Assembly: GCF_902833085.1 (NCBI RefSeq)
Contig: NZ_CADFEB010000005.1
Span: 248,001-312,000 of the forward strand
Reading direction: 5' to 3'
Origin: Burkholderia ubonensis
GTDB taxonomy: Bacteria; Pseudomonadota; Gammaproteobacteria; Burkholderiales; Burkholderiaceae
DNA: 64,000 nt
In this document: in pieces, positions 54,946-63,481 of the stretch
Numbering within the stretch: the stretch's first letter is position 1
Layout of the letters: every line of letters starts with the position of its first letter
Notes under the pieces: model-generated
Database searches by the model: none
What the model saw: only the letters and a program-made list of their open reading frames with translations
Told to the model about the DNA's origin: nothing
Translations under genes and position numbers: made by a program

Positions 54946-56288
54946 TGCGCGTTCGTTTCAACTACCTGCGGCCATGGCTGGTGTTGTTCGCCGCGCTGTG
55001 GTTGCCTATTGCGGCTCAGGCGGGCATCGCCGATCGCGTCGTGCGCTCCCGGGCCGGCAGCATCGACCTGTTGGTCTATCCCATGGCGCCGCAGGAGATG
55101 GTGTCCCTTTCCGGCGTGATGCCCCTGGGCGATGCCGATGCGGCGAGCAAGGCGGCCAATCCCGCCGTGCCCTTGCTGACCGGCATGTTGCTGCAGGAAG
55201 GCAGCGCCCGCCGCGACAAGGTGGCCATCTCCGCGCTGCTGGACAGCCTGGGCGCGCAGTTGTCGTTCCGGACCGAGGGAGGCTACGTCGGCATCCACGG
55301 CCGAAGCCTGACCAAGGATTTGCCTACGCTGATCGACCTGATGGCCGAGCAGTTGCGCCTGCCGGCCTTCAAGGCGGAGGAACTCGCGAAGGCCAAGACC
55401 CGGCTGGAGGCTCAAGTCCGCCAGAGAGGGGAAAATCCGTCCGCGCAGGCCGCCGAGGCGCTCTATCGATCCATCTACCCCGACGCGCACCTCAACGCCC
55501 CGGTGCCACGCGAGCGGATGCTCCAGGCCATTGCCGCCGCCACGCTGGACGATATCAAGGCGTTTCATCGGGCCTACTACGGACCGGCGCATATGACCCT
55601 GGTCGTGGTGGGCGGTGCGGACCCTCGCCGCCTGCAGTCCTGGGTGACCGACGCTTTCGCCGGCTGGAGCGGTGGCAAGGCCCTCGTGCGGCAGGGGCCG
55701 CCACGCAAGGCGAACCGGGCCGACACGCAGCGCATCGCCATGAAGGACAAGGCGTCCATCAGCGTGATGCTGGGTCAGGCCATCGACGTGCGCGCCAACG
55801 ACGCCGACTACCTGCCCCTGAGCGCGGCCGTCAACATCCTGGGCAGCGGCTTCACCGGCCGGCTGATGGCGAGCGTCCGCGACAAGGAAGGCCTGACCTA
55901 CGGCATCCGTGCGAGCCTGTCCGGGCTCTCCATCATGGACGGAGGATTCCTCATCAACACCAGCTTCGCCCCGCCCCTGCTGGACAAGGGCGTCGCAAGC
56001 ACCCGCCGCGTACTGGACGCCTGGTGGAAACAGGGCATCACCCAGGCGGAACTGAATGCGCGCAAGGACGGCATGATCGGCCGCCATCAAGTCGCCATGG
56101 AAACCACGGGACAGATGGCCGCCATGCTCACCCAGACGGTGCTCCAGGACCAACCCCTGAGCGACCTGGATACCTATCCCGAGCGCGTCCGTGCGCTGAC
56201 CGTGGACCAGGTCAACGCCGCCATCCGCAAGCACCTGGACCCCAGCAAGATGGCGCTGGTCGAAGCGGGGACGTTTGCGGAGAAATAG
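54942..56288 (+). CDS. M16 family non-catalytic partner protein
   Basis: A 448-residue exported M16-fold protein (signal peptide to about residue 27, IAAQA). At the place of the zinc motif the sequence reads LTGMLLQEGSARRDK, so HxxEH is absent and the subunit cannot hydrolyse peptides. The substrate-binding side is kept (GSGFTGRLMASVRDKEGLTY, the Arg/Tyr pair of M16 beta-type subunits). With the preceding gene it should form a heterodimer like mitochondrial processing peptidase, in the periplasm. Coupled by an ATGA overlap. Confidence 0.9.
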   Translation: MMRVRFNYLRPWLVLFAALWLPIAAQAGIADRVVRSRAGSIDLLVYPMAPQEMVSLSGVMPLGDADAASKAANPAVPLLTGMLLQEGSARRDKVAISALLDSLGAQLSFRTEGGYVGIHGRSLTKDLPTLIDLMAEQLRLPAFKAEELAKAKTRLEAQVRQRGENPSAQAAEALYRSIYPDAHLNAPVPRERMLQAIAAATLDDIKAFHRAYYGPAHMTLVVVGGADPRRLQSWVTDAFAGWSGGKALVRQGPPRKANRADTQRIAMKDKASISVMLGQAIDVRANDADYLPLSAAVNILGSGFTGRLMASVRDKEGLTYGIRASLSGLSIMDGGFLINTSFAPPLLDKGVASTRRVLDAWWKQGITQAELNARKDGMIGRHQVAMETTGQMAAMLTQTVLQDQPLSDLDTYPERVRALTVDQVNAAIRKHLDPSKMALVEAGTFAEK

Positions 56289-56316
56289 CACGCCTCCCGC
56301 TTGATCGCTTCACTCC

Positions 56317-56337
56317 GACCCGGCTCGCCCGGGTCGT
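56317..56337 (+). terminator. Terminator of the M16 operon
   Basis: CGACCCGG-CTCGC-CCGGGTCG: perfect 8-bp stem with five-base loop followed by TTCTTCGT, 28 bases past the stop. Confidence 0.7.
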
Positions 56338-56416
56338 TCTTCGTCAAGGTCCGCGCCGCATTCCCCGGTAATCCGCGACGAACCCGAAAATATGGGGTTC
56401 ACGAAGAAGTTAAAGC

Positions 56417-56953
56417 TCAGGCTCGCACTACCCGCCATGTTCCACTACCGGCATCACGATTGTAAAAATACGAAGCCGAGACGTTGAACAGGAAACCGGA
56501 GCCAGGACTGGCGTGATTGCGGGTGTCCAGAAAGCCGGTGCCGTTATTGAAATCATTTAAAAGATGCAACTGATCCCCGGCGACGAGACCAGGGTTATTG
56601 TTGGCACTTGATTCAATTAAAATGTGCCAGACAGCCGACCCATTACCCGTCGCCACACCGAAATCACCATTGGGCAAAAATGTGTTGCCGAACAGCGCCA
56701 AACTTGCTTCATTCTTGAGAGCCAGAATGGCCACCCGATCGCAACTTCTAATTATATTCCCATTATCCTTGGCGCCACCGAGCGAAAAAATTACCCATTG
56801 CGTTACAGTGTCATAGCCATTTATGGACGGATAGGTTCCGACATCGTCCACGGCACCGGCAATGTTCGACCCCGCCCCTGCACCGAGGTAGCTACCGCCC
56901 TGGTAGCCGTTTACGAAACGAACAAGATCGCCATACCTAATATAATCTTCCAT
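56417..56953 (-). CDS. Unrecognised protein made of three internal repeats, probable beta-trefoil
   Basis: A 178-residue protein without signal peptide or membrane helix. ATG at 56953 is chosen because GGAGGG lies just upstream. Three successive ~55-residue units can be aligned by eye. Each starts with G/C-D-x-[VL] and ends with W-x-[IV]: YGDLVRFVNGYQGGSYLGA ending TQWVIF; SCDRVAILALKNEASLALFG ending SAVWHIL; AGDQLHLLNDFNNGTGFLDT ending SGTWRVV. Threefold repetition with this spacing is the mark of a beta-trefoil, a fold of lectins, toxins and actin-binding proteins. Its GC content is far below the chromosome average, so it is probably acquired. Function unknown. Confidence 0.72.
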   Translation of the reverse strand: MEDYIRYGDLVRFVNGYQGGSYLGAGAGSNIAGAVDDVGTYPSINGYDTVTQWVIFSLGGAKDNGNIIRSCDRVAILALKNEASLALFGNTFLPNGDFGVATGNGSAVWHILIESSANNNPGLVAGDQLHLLNDFNNGTGFLDTRNHASPGSGFLFNVSASYFYNRDAGSGTWRVVRA

Positions 56954-57616
56954 TTTCACCCTCCGGGTCGTGACGCATTGGTCCATACAGTCATGCAGAA
57001 TGGGCCTCACAAGCCAACCAGACAATACTTACACATATAAAGCCACGTTTTGGAGCCCGCGCACTGCAAACATACTCTCCCCAACACAACAACAGCAAGA
57101 AACAAGCACACCATTCAACAAAGTCGCGCACCATTCAACAAACTCGAATATCCCCTGAAGCTTGCGCAAAGGCGACCGGGAAGCGTCTTGCCGCGCGCCT
57201 CCCTACGCTCACCTCATCGTCATCTCGCCATCAACCATCCGATTCAACATCGATACTCATTCAACATCCACAACTACCACCAAAGCGCTGAACAATATCC
57301 ATCACAATATTGCAAAATCCAGCCAATCCAGCCCCTTATCAACCCGGAAAAACGATAAATTAATTTAATTGGAATTGTTCAATGCCAAACCATAATCTCT
57401 GTTGCGCACCGCAGCAGAGGAACACTGCAGTCCAATTACGAAGCAATATGGAATTCCGGACAGCCTTCCAAAACAGATAACTCACGCCCGAAAGCCGCAG
57501 AACCAAAACGAACCATAAGGTCACAGACCCCATTTCCTTATAAAAACAAACGCCACCTCACCGAGCATCAACCGCATCAAAAACCACATCATCGATTAAC
57601 TCACAAAGGAAAAATC
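56954..57616. other. AT-rich intergenic region with a 20-base tandem repeat
   Basis: 663 bases of unusually A/C-rich, low-GC DNA without a convincing gene. CACCATTCAACAAA occurs twice, 20 bases apart (about 57109 and 57129), and shorter ATTCAAC copies recur near 57240-57270. The right end should hold the promoter for the small secreted protein. The frames present (for example 57050-57358 on the plus strand) lack coding character. Confidence 0.4.
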
Positions 57617-57889
57617 GTGAAAAAGATTGTACCGATGCTTTTTACTGCCATGATGCTCGCCTCTTCCTACGCGTCTGCTGACACCCTGTGCAAAGCCGGC
57701 AAGATCGACAAGATCGAAACCGATACCAGCGGCAATCTGGTGGTCGTTATTGCCGACGGCTCCTACGCGTTCAGCGCGAAGGAATTTTTCCCGATCATTT
57801 ATTCCGCCTACAACGACAACCGGAATTTCTTCATCTACGGCAATGGATGCGCGAACGGAACGGTGGCAACCCGCTTCGCGATTCGATAA
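57617..57889 (+). CDS. Small secreted protein with two cysteines
   Basis: A 90-residue protein starting at GTG 57617, with AAAGGA six bases upstream. Signal peptide residues 1-21 (ASSYASA). The ~69-residue mature domain has two cysteines (TLCKAGK and GNGCANG), likely a disulfide, and alternating beta strands (NLVVVIADGSYAF, NFFIYGNG). No family recognised. It lies in the AT-rich tract beside the repeat protein and shares its foreign composition. Confidence 0.75.
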   Translation: MKKIVPMLFTAMMLASSYASADTLCKAGKIDKIETDTSGNLVVVIADGSYAFSAKEFFPIIYSAYNDNRNFFIYGNGCANGTVATRFAIR

Positions 57890-58439
57890 GCGCACCTCGC
57901 GGTTAGTCGACGGCAACGGCGATTAACTTTTATTTTCATGTCGGCGACCGGCATTCGCCGGTCGGCCTCACTCGAGGTTGCCTGACGCCGTTTTTTCGGC
58001 GCACAGAATCCACCCGCATTTGGACGGCGCGTTTCGCGCGCTGATCGACGCCGGCGCGCGCGATCACCGCTGCGGGGCTGACGTCACCAGTTGAACCGCG
58101 CATGTTGCGCAAGCGATGCATGCGCATGTCGAACGCACGCGCACGACGATCGAGCGGACGGCATTGCCATGCGCTCGTGCGTGGAAGATCGGGAAATCGG
58201 GAGCAACACGCTACGGCAGCGATTCAGGCTCGCTCCGTGCATCAGAGAGCCACGAACCCGCAGACGCCGATGCAAACGACCGGCCCAGGGTATCGTCGTA
58301 CGGCGCCGCCGTCGCAGCGGACCACGAGTCCGCACGACATGCGGCGACCTTGGCGCGGACCTTGGCGCAATACGACAGACTTGCGTCCAATCCACGCGAT
58401 CCCGGCGCGGCGCGTTGCGCGCCCGCACCGGCTATCCGC
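57890..58439. other. Intergenic region, no supported gene
   Basis: 550 bases between the small secreted protein and phaR. A hairpin GACCGGC-ATTC-GCCGGTC (57949-57966) follows the secreted-protein gene and may end it, though no T run follows. The remainder returns to high GC; open frames on both strands look like composition effects. Confidence 0.35.
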
Positions 58440-59003
58440 TTACTTCTTCTCCGGCTCCGAGCCAGGCGGCTTGAACGGAAACGAACTGAACATCGACTTC
58501 GCCTGACTCTGCATCTGCTCCTGCATCTGCACGAACATGTTCTTCGATTGCTCGATGTAGCTCGTCATCATGCCCTGCATCATCGGCGCCTGCATGTTCA
58601 TGAACTGCGACCAGATCTCCGGATTCATCGCATTGTTCTCATACAGGTTCTTCGACTGGTCCGCGAGCTTGTTCTGGATGTCGATGAACGCCTGGATGTT
58701 CTTCTCCAGGTAGGTGCCCATCATCCCCTGCATCGCATGCCCGTAGAAGCGGATGATCTGCGACAGCATCGACGACGAGAACATCGGCACGCCGCCGCTT
58801 TCCTCTTCGAGGATGATCTGCAGCAGGATGCTGCGGGTCAGGTCTTCGCTCGATTTCGCGTCGACGACCTTGAAATCCTCCTGGTCCAGCACGAGCTGTT
58901 TCACGTCGGTAAGCGTGATGTACGTGCTTGTCTCGGTATCGTAGAGCCGGCGGTTCGGATATTTCTTGATGAGCCGTTCAGCCGTTTTCTTTGTAGTAGT
59001 CAT
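58440..59003 (-). CDS. phaR: Polyhydroxyalkanoate synthesis repressor PhaR
   Basis: A 187-residue regulator. N-terminal DNA-binding domain (LIKKYPNRRLYDTETSTYIT) followed by the PHB-accumulation regulatory domain and a Met/Gln-rich C-terminus (QSKNMFVQMQEQMQSQAKSM). PhaR binds both nascent polyhydroxybutyrate and DNA, repressing phasin genes until granules form. Last gene of the leftward pha cluster, about 120 bases after phaB. Confidence 0.95.
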   Translation of the reverse strand: MTTTKKTAERLIKKYPNRRLYDTETSTYITLTDVKQLVLDQEDFKVVDAKSSEDLTRSILLQIILEEESGGVPMFSSSMLSQIIRFYGHAMQGMMGTYLEKNIQAFIDIQNKLADQSKNLYENNAMNPEIWSQFMNMQAPMMQGMMTSYIEQSKNMFVQMQEQMQSQAKSMFSSFPFKPPGSEPEKK

Positions 59004-59123
59004 GTAACGCCTTTAAATGCCAGCGCAGCGCAGTGACGATCCCCCGCCGCCCGAAAGACGGGCGGCGGGGCCCCTTTGTAGACGCCGAGCCGCGCGGCCA
59101 CCCGGCCCGCGCGGTTCGGGGGC

Positions 59124-59864
59124 TCAGCCCATGTGCAGGCCGCCGTTCAGCGAGAAGTCGGCGCCCGTCGCGAAGCCCGAGTCGTTCGACGCGAGCCACG
59201 CGACGATCGAGCCGATCTCCTCGGGCCCGCCGAGGCGGCGCACCGGAATCGTGGCGACGATCTTCTCGAGCACGTCAGGGCGGATCGCCTTGACCATGTC
59301 GGTGCCGATGTAGCCCGGCGACACGGTGTTGACCGTCACGCCCTTCGTCGCGACTTCCTGCGCGAGCGACATCGTGAAGCCGTGGATGCCGGCCTTCGCG
59401 GTCGAGTAGTTGGTCTGGCCGAACTGGCCCTTCTGGCCATTCACCGACGAAATGTTGATGATCCGGCCCCAACCGCGCTCGACCATCCCGTCGATCACCT
59501 GTTTCGTCACGTTGAACAGGCTCGTCAGGTTGGTGTCGATGACGGCCGTCCAGTCCTCGTGCGTCATCTTGCGGAACACGACGTCGCGCGTGATGCCCGC
59601 ATTGTTGACCAGCACGTCGATCTCGCCAACCTCGGCCTTGACCTTGTCGAACGCTTCCTTGGTCGAGTCCCAGTCGCCGACGTTGCCTTCCGATGCGATG
59701 AAGTCGAACCCGAGCGCCTTCTGATCCTCGAGCCACTTCACGCGGCGCGGCGAGTTCGGGCCGCAGCCCGCGACCACCTTGAAGCCGTCCTTCGACAGAC
59801 GCTGGCAGATGCTTGTGCCGATGCCGCCCATGCCGCCCGTTACGTAAGCAATTCGCTGAGACAT
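59124..59864 (-). CDS. phaB: Acetoacetyl-CoA reductase
   Basis: A 246-residue short-chain dehydrogenase, the length of Cupriavidus PhaB. NADPH-binding TGGMGGIGTSI, catalytic Ser in NISSVNGQKGQ and Tyr/Lys in NYSTAKAG. Reduces acetoacetyl-CoA to (R)-3-hydroxybutyryl-CoA for the polymerase. ATG at 59864 (MSQRIAYVTGG) is preferred to an upstream one. Follows phaA by about 105 bases. Confidence 0.95.
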   Translation of the reverse strand: MSQRIAYVTGGMGGIGTSICQRLSKDGFKVVAGCGPNSPRRVKWLEDQKALGFDFIASEGNVGDWDSTKEAFDKVKAEVGEIDVLVNNAGITRDVVFRKMTHEDWTAVIDTNLTSLFNVTKQVIDGMVERGWGRIINISSVNGQKGQFGQTNYSTAKAGIHGFTMSLAQEVATKGVTVNTVSPGYIGTDMVKAIRPDVLEKIVATIPVRRLGGPEEIGSIVAWLASNDSGFATGADFSLNGGLHMG

Positions 59865-59969
59865 AAATCTCACTCCATTTTTTTGGTTTCGAGAGCAGCC
59901 AAGGCCACCTCTGACTTCACGCGGCGCCGGCCGGACCTCACGGCCGGCGCCGAGAACCGGACGACGGGA

Positions 59970-61151
59970 TTACGGACGCTCGAGCGCGAGCGCAACCCCC
60001 ATCCCGCCGCCGATGCACAGCGACGCCAGCCCGCGCTTCGCGTCGCGCTTGACCATCTCGTGCAGCAGCGTCACCAGGATCCGGCAGCCCGATGCCCCGA
60101 TCGGATGACCGATCGCGATCGCCCCGCCGTTCACGTTCACCTTCGACGTGTCCCAGCCCATCTGCTTGTGCACCGCCAGCGCCTGCGCCGCGAACGCCTC
60201 GTTGATCTCCATCAGGTCCAGGTCGCCCGGCGTCCAGCCCGCACGCTCCAGGCACCGACGCGACGCCGGCACCGGACCCATCCCCATCACGCTCGGGTCC
60301 ACCCCCGCGTTCGCGTACGCCTTGATCCGCGCCAGCGGCGTCAGACCCAGCGCCGCCGCCTTCTGCGCCGACATCACCAGCACCGCCGCCGCGCCGTCGT
60401 TGATCCCCGACGCGTTCGCCGCCGTCACCGTGCCGTCCTTCGCGAACGCCGGCTTCAGCCCCGCCAGCGCGTCCGCCGTCACGCCGTGACGCACGAACTC
60501 GTCGGTCGCGAACTGCAGCGGCTCGCCCTTCCTCTGCGGGATCGCCACCGGCACGATCTCGGCATCGAAGCGCCCCGCCTTCTGCGCCGCTTCCGCCTTG
60601 TTCTGCGACAGCGCCGCGAAGGCGTCCTGCTCCTCGCGCGTGATCCCGTATTCCTTCGCGACGTTCTCCGCCGTGATCCCCATGTGGTACTGGTTGTACA
60701 CGTCCCACAGCCCGTCGACGATCATCGTGTCGACCAGCTTCACGTCGCCCATCCGGAACCCGTCGCGCGAGCCCGGCAGCACGTGCGGCGCCGCGCTCAT
60801 GTTCTCCTGCCCGCCCGCGACCACGATCTCCGCGTCGCCCGCCGCGATCGCGTTCGCCGCCAGCATCACCGCCTTCAGGCCCGAGCCGCATACCTTGTTG
60901 ATCGTCATCCCCGGCACCGCGCTCGGCAGCCCGGCCTTGATCAGCGACTGCCGCGCCGGGTTCTGGCCCGAGCCGGCCGCCAGCACCTGGCCCATGATCA
61001 CTTCGCTCACCTGCTCCGGCTTCACGCCGGCGCGCTCCAGCACCGCGCGGATCACCGTCGCGCCCAGCTCCGGCGCCGCGATCTTCGCGAGCGTGCCGCC
61101 GAATTTGCCGACCGCGGTCCGCGCGGCCGATACGATCACTACGTCCGTCAT
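59970..61151 (-). CDS. phaA: Acetyl-CoA acetyltransferase
   Basis: A 393-residue thiolase, the family length. Catalytic Cys in [10 protein letters not shown], His in [10 protein letters not shown], Cys in [10 protein letters not shown]. Condenses two acetyl-CoA to acetoacetyl-CoA, first step of polyhydroxybutyrate synthesis. ATG 61151 ([12 protein letters not shown]) has GGAGGA about nine bases upstream; ATG 61157 is in frame but too close to it. Separated from phaC by a hairpin region. Confidence 0.95.
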   Translation of the reverse strand: MTDVVIVSAARTAVGKFGGTLAKIAAPELGATVIRAVLERAGVKPEQVSEVIMGQVLAAGSGQNPARQSLIKAGLPSAVPGMTINKVCGSGLKAVMLAANAIAAGDAEIVVAGGQENMSAAPHVLPGSRDGFRMGDVKLVDTMIVDGLWDVYNQYHMGITAENVAKEYGITREEQDAFAALSQNKAEAAQKAGRFDAEIVPVAIPQRKGEPLQFATDEFVRHGVTADALAGLKPAFAKDGTVTAANASGINDGAAAVLVMSAQKAAALGLTPLARIKAYANAGVDPSVMGMGPVPASRRCLERAGWTPGDLDLMEINEAFAAQALAVHKQMGWDTSKVNVNGGAIAIGHPIGASGCRILVTLLHEMVKRDAKRGLASLCIGGGMGVALALERP

Positions 61152-61211
61152 TTCCATTTCCTCCGGGCCGGCGCGACACGGCGCATCGCTCCCCGCCCTG
61201 TTAAAAAAACC

Positions 61212-61245
61212 GCGGCGCACCGGACAGCGTGCGCCGCTGTCCGGT
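61212..61245 (-). terminator. Attenuator-like alternative hairpins between phaC and phaA
   Basis: Leftward order: A (ACCGGACAGC, 61245-61236), D (GCGGCGCAC, 61237-61229), B (GCTGTCCGGT, 61228-61219), C (GTGCGCCGC, 61220-61212), then GG and seven T. A pairs with B, or D with C, but not both. D:C plus the T run is an intrinsic terminator; A:B would prevent it. This gives partial or switchable termination between the synthase and thiolase genes. Confidence 0.6.
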
Positions 61246-61250
61246 TTTCG

Positions 61251-63116
61251 TCAATCGCGCTGCAACACGTACCGGCCAGGCGCCGGCTCGATCACCGGGA
61301 ACTGTGGCGAGCCGAGCTGCGCGCGCGGAGCCACCTTGCGGCCGCCGTACTGATCGAGCCATTCGATCCAGGCCGGCCACCAGCTGCCGGGCTGCTCGGT
61401 CGCGCCGGCGAACCAGTCGTCGGCCGATTCGGACGGGCTGTCGTCGTTGACCCAGTAACTGCGCTTCTTTTTCGCGGGCGGATTGACCACGCCGGCGATG
61501 TGGCCCGACGCACCCAGCACGAACTTCAGCGGGCCCGTCAGGATCGACGTCGACGCGTAGGCCGTCTGCCACGGCACGATGTGATCCTCGCGCGAGCCGT
61601 AGATGAACGTCGGCACGTCGATGCGCGACAGGTCGACCGCTTCGCCGCACACGGTCAGCGCGCCCGGCACGCGCAGCCGGTTCTCGAGATAGGTATTGCG
61701 CAGGTACCACGCGTACATCGGGCCGGGCAGGTTCGTCGAGTCGCTGTTCCAGTACAGCAGGTCGAACGGCGCCGGCGTGCGGCCCTTCAGGTAGTTGTCG
61801 ACGACGTAGTTCCACACGAGATCGTTCGGGCGCAGGAACGAGAACGTGTTCGCGAACTCGACGCCGCGCATCAGCCCGGGCGGCGTGCCGTTCTTGCCGC
61901 CGATCGTCTGTTCGCGCATCTGCACGTGCGCCTCGTCGACGAACACGTCGACGACGCCCGTATCGGAGAAGTCGAGCATCGCCGTGAGCAGCGTCATCGA
62001 CGCGGCCGGGTGCTCGCCGCGCGCCGCGAGCACCGCGAGCGCGGTCGCCAGCATCGTGCCGCCGACGCAGAAGCCGAGCGTGTTGATCTGCTCGCGGCCG
62101 CTGACCTGCTGCACCGCATCGATCGCGGCCAGCATGCCTTCGTTCATGTAGTCGTCCCAGGTCTTGTGGGCGACCGACGCGTCCGCATTGCGCCACGACA
62201 CGAGGAACACCTGGTGGCCGCACGACAGCGCGTGCGCGACGAGCGAATTCTCGGGCTGCAGATCGAGGATGTAGAACTTGTTGATGCACGGCGGCACGAT
62301 GAGGAGCGGCCTTTCGAACACCGTCTCCGTCGTCGGCTTGTACTGGATCAGCTGGATCAGGTCGTTCTCGTAGACGACCGCGCCCTCGGTGCAGCCGAGG
62401 TTCCTGCCGACCACGAACTGCGATTCGTCGGTCTGCGAAATCTTGCCGCGCTGCAGGTCGCCGAGCAGGTTCATCATCCCCTGGCGCAGGCTCTCGCCCT
62501 GGGTCTCGATGATCGACTTCTGCGCGTCCGGATTGAGCGCGAGGAAGTTGCTCGGCGCGGCGGCGGCCGTCCACTGCTGGACCGTGAAGCGAATCCGCTC
62601 GCGCGTCTTCGGATCGGTCTCGAGCGCGTCGGCAAGCTCCTGCAGGTAGCGCGCGTTGAGCAGGTACCACGCCGCGGCGAACGCATGCGCGGGCGACGCC
62701 TTCCATGCGTCGCCGCTGAAGCGGCGATCCTTCAGTTCGGGCGCCTCGAGCTTCGCGGCGCTCGCCTGCTGCATCAGCGTCACGCAGTCGCGCGCATAGT
62801 CGGCCTGCAGCTTCTGCAGGCGCTCCGGGGCAATCGCGGCGACCGGCAGCTTCAGGCCCGCGAACGGCGACGCCGCGCCGCCGAAATCGGGCATCGACGG
62901 CACCTGGAACGGAAACGACTTGGGAAACTGGAACGTCGCGAACGGATTCGTCGCAGTCGACGCCGCTGCCGCGCGCGCCGGGTCCGCGAAGCCCCGCCAC
63001 GCGCTCAACCACGCCTCGAACATCTGCTGCATCGGCTGGGCTGCCTGATCGAATGCCTGGCGGCCCGTGGAAGTGTCCGCCTGTGCGGACGTCGACGAGT
63101 TTTTCGATGCTGTCAT
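61251..63116 (-). CDS. phaC: Class I polyhydroxyalkanoate synthase
   Basis: A 621-residue polymerase linking 3-hydroxybutyryl-CoA into polyhydroxybutyrate. N-terminal PhaC_N domain (QSIIETQG-like segment, GESLRQGMMNLLGDLQRGKI) and alpha/beta-hydrolase catalytic domain. The lipase-like box has Cys for Ser (GFCVGGT); the Asp and His are in the conserved YGSREDHIVPW and GASGHIAGVVNPP. ATG at 63116 (MTASKNSS) has AAGG-AGG upstream. First gene of the leftward phaCABR cluster. Confidence 0.95.
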   Translation of the reverse strand: MTASKNSSTSAQADTSTGRQAFDQAAQPMQQMFEAWLSAWRGFADPARAAAASTATNPFATFQFPKSFPFQVPSMPDFGGAASPFAGLKLPVAAIAPERLQKLQADYARDCVTLMQQASAAKLEAPELKDRRFSGDAWKASPAHAFAAAWYLLNARYLQELADALETDPKTRERIRFTVQQWTAAAAPSNFLALNPDAQKSIIETQGESLRQGMMNLLGDLQRGKISQTDESQFVVGRNLGCTEGAVVYENDLIQLIQYKPTTETVFERPLLIVPPCINKFYILDLQPENSLVAHALSCGHQVFLVSWRNADASVAHKTWDDYMNEGMLAAIDAVQQVSGREQINTLGFCVGGTMLATALAVLAARGEHPAASMTLLTAMLDFSDTGVVDVFVDEAHVQMREQTIGGKNGTPPGLMRGVEFANTFSFLRPNDLVWNYVVDNYLKGRTPAPFDLLYWNSDSTNLPGPMYAWYLRNTYLENRLRVPGALTVCGEAVDLSRIDVPTFIYGSREDHIVPWQTAYASTSILTGPLKFVLGASGHIAGVVNPPAKKKRSYWVNDDSPSESADDWFAGATEQPGSWWPAWIEWLDQYGGRKVAPRAQLGSPQFPVIEPAPGRYVLQRD

Positions 63117-63481
63117 TACCTGCCTTACCGGTGATTCCTGAGCGTCAATCGTAGAAATCCTGCTCGCGGCGCGGCGTGCCGGCCGCACGAGCCGGGCCGT
63201 CATGCACTGGAGAGGCGCCTCCAGATTCTGCCGCAGTGCGGTATTTTTATCATTATCGTTTTCCCCATGTGAAGCGTTGGATCAAAGCAGCGTCCCGTTC
63301 ACCGTTACACATCGAGATAATCCGCGCAAAACAGACGGGACAAGGCTTTCGACGAACCTTGATCATTTTGATTCGCTTGACTTCACATATTTTCTATCGA
63401 CTGCGGACACCGCGGCGCAACGCCGCGCAAATATCGAGATAAACCGATTCCGCATCGCAGCAAGCCCGTGCGCGCACCGGG
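63117..63481. other. phaC promoter region
   Basis: A 365-base intergenic region, with a low-GC patch at 63240-63400. A perfect short palindrome CCGCA-G-TGCGG (63231-63241) and an overlapping CTGC-C-GCAG lie about 115 bases upstream of phaC. Just further upstream on the minus strand, TTCACA-N18-TAAAAA is a possible weak -35/-10 pair. No gene recognised. Confidence 0.4.

Noticed and set aside
57109..57142. Possible CRISPR-like repeats
   Set aside because: Only two exact copies of a 14-base unit 20 bases apart with 6-base spacing; no array, no cas genes.
57050..57358. Plus-strand frame of 102 codons in the AT-rich tract
   Set aside because: Composition-driven (His/Asn/Gln/Pro rich), spans the tandem repeat, no ribosome site.
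59133..63134. A very long plus-strand open frame of over 1300 codons opposite the pha cluster, and similar giants at 4099-7374 (minus) and 4488-9176 (plus, upstream part)
   Set aside because: They are His/Arg/Ala-rich shadows of well-recognised genes, produced by high GC and rare stop codons; no family features or ribosome sites.
63231..63241. Naming the palindrome upstream of phaC a PhaR site
   Set aside because: It resembles the CTGC/GCAG pattern only loosely and the spacing differs from what I recall for known PhaR sites; reported only as a palindrome.
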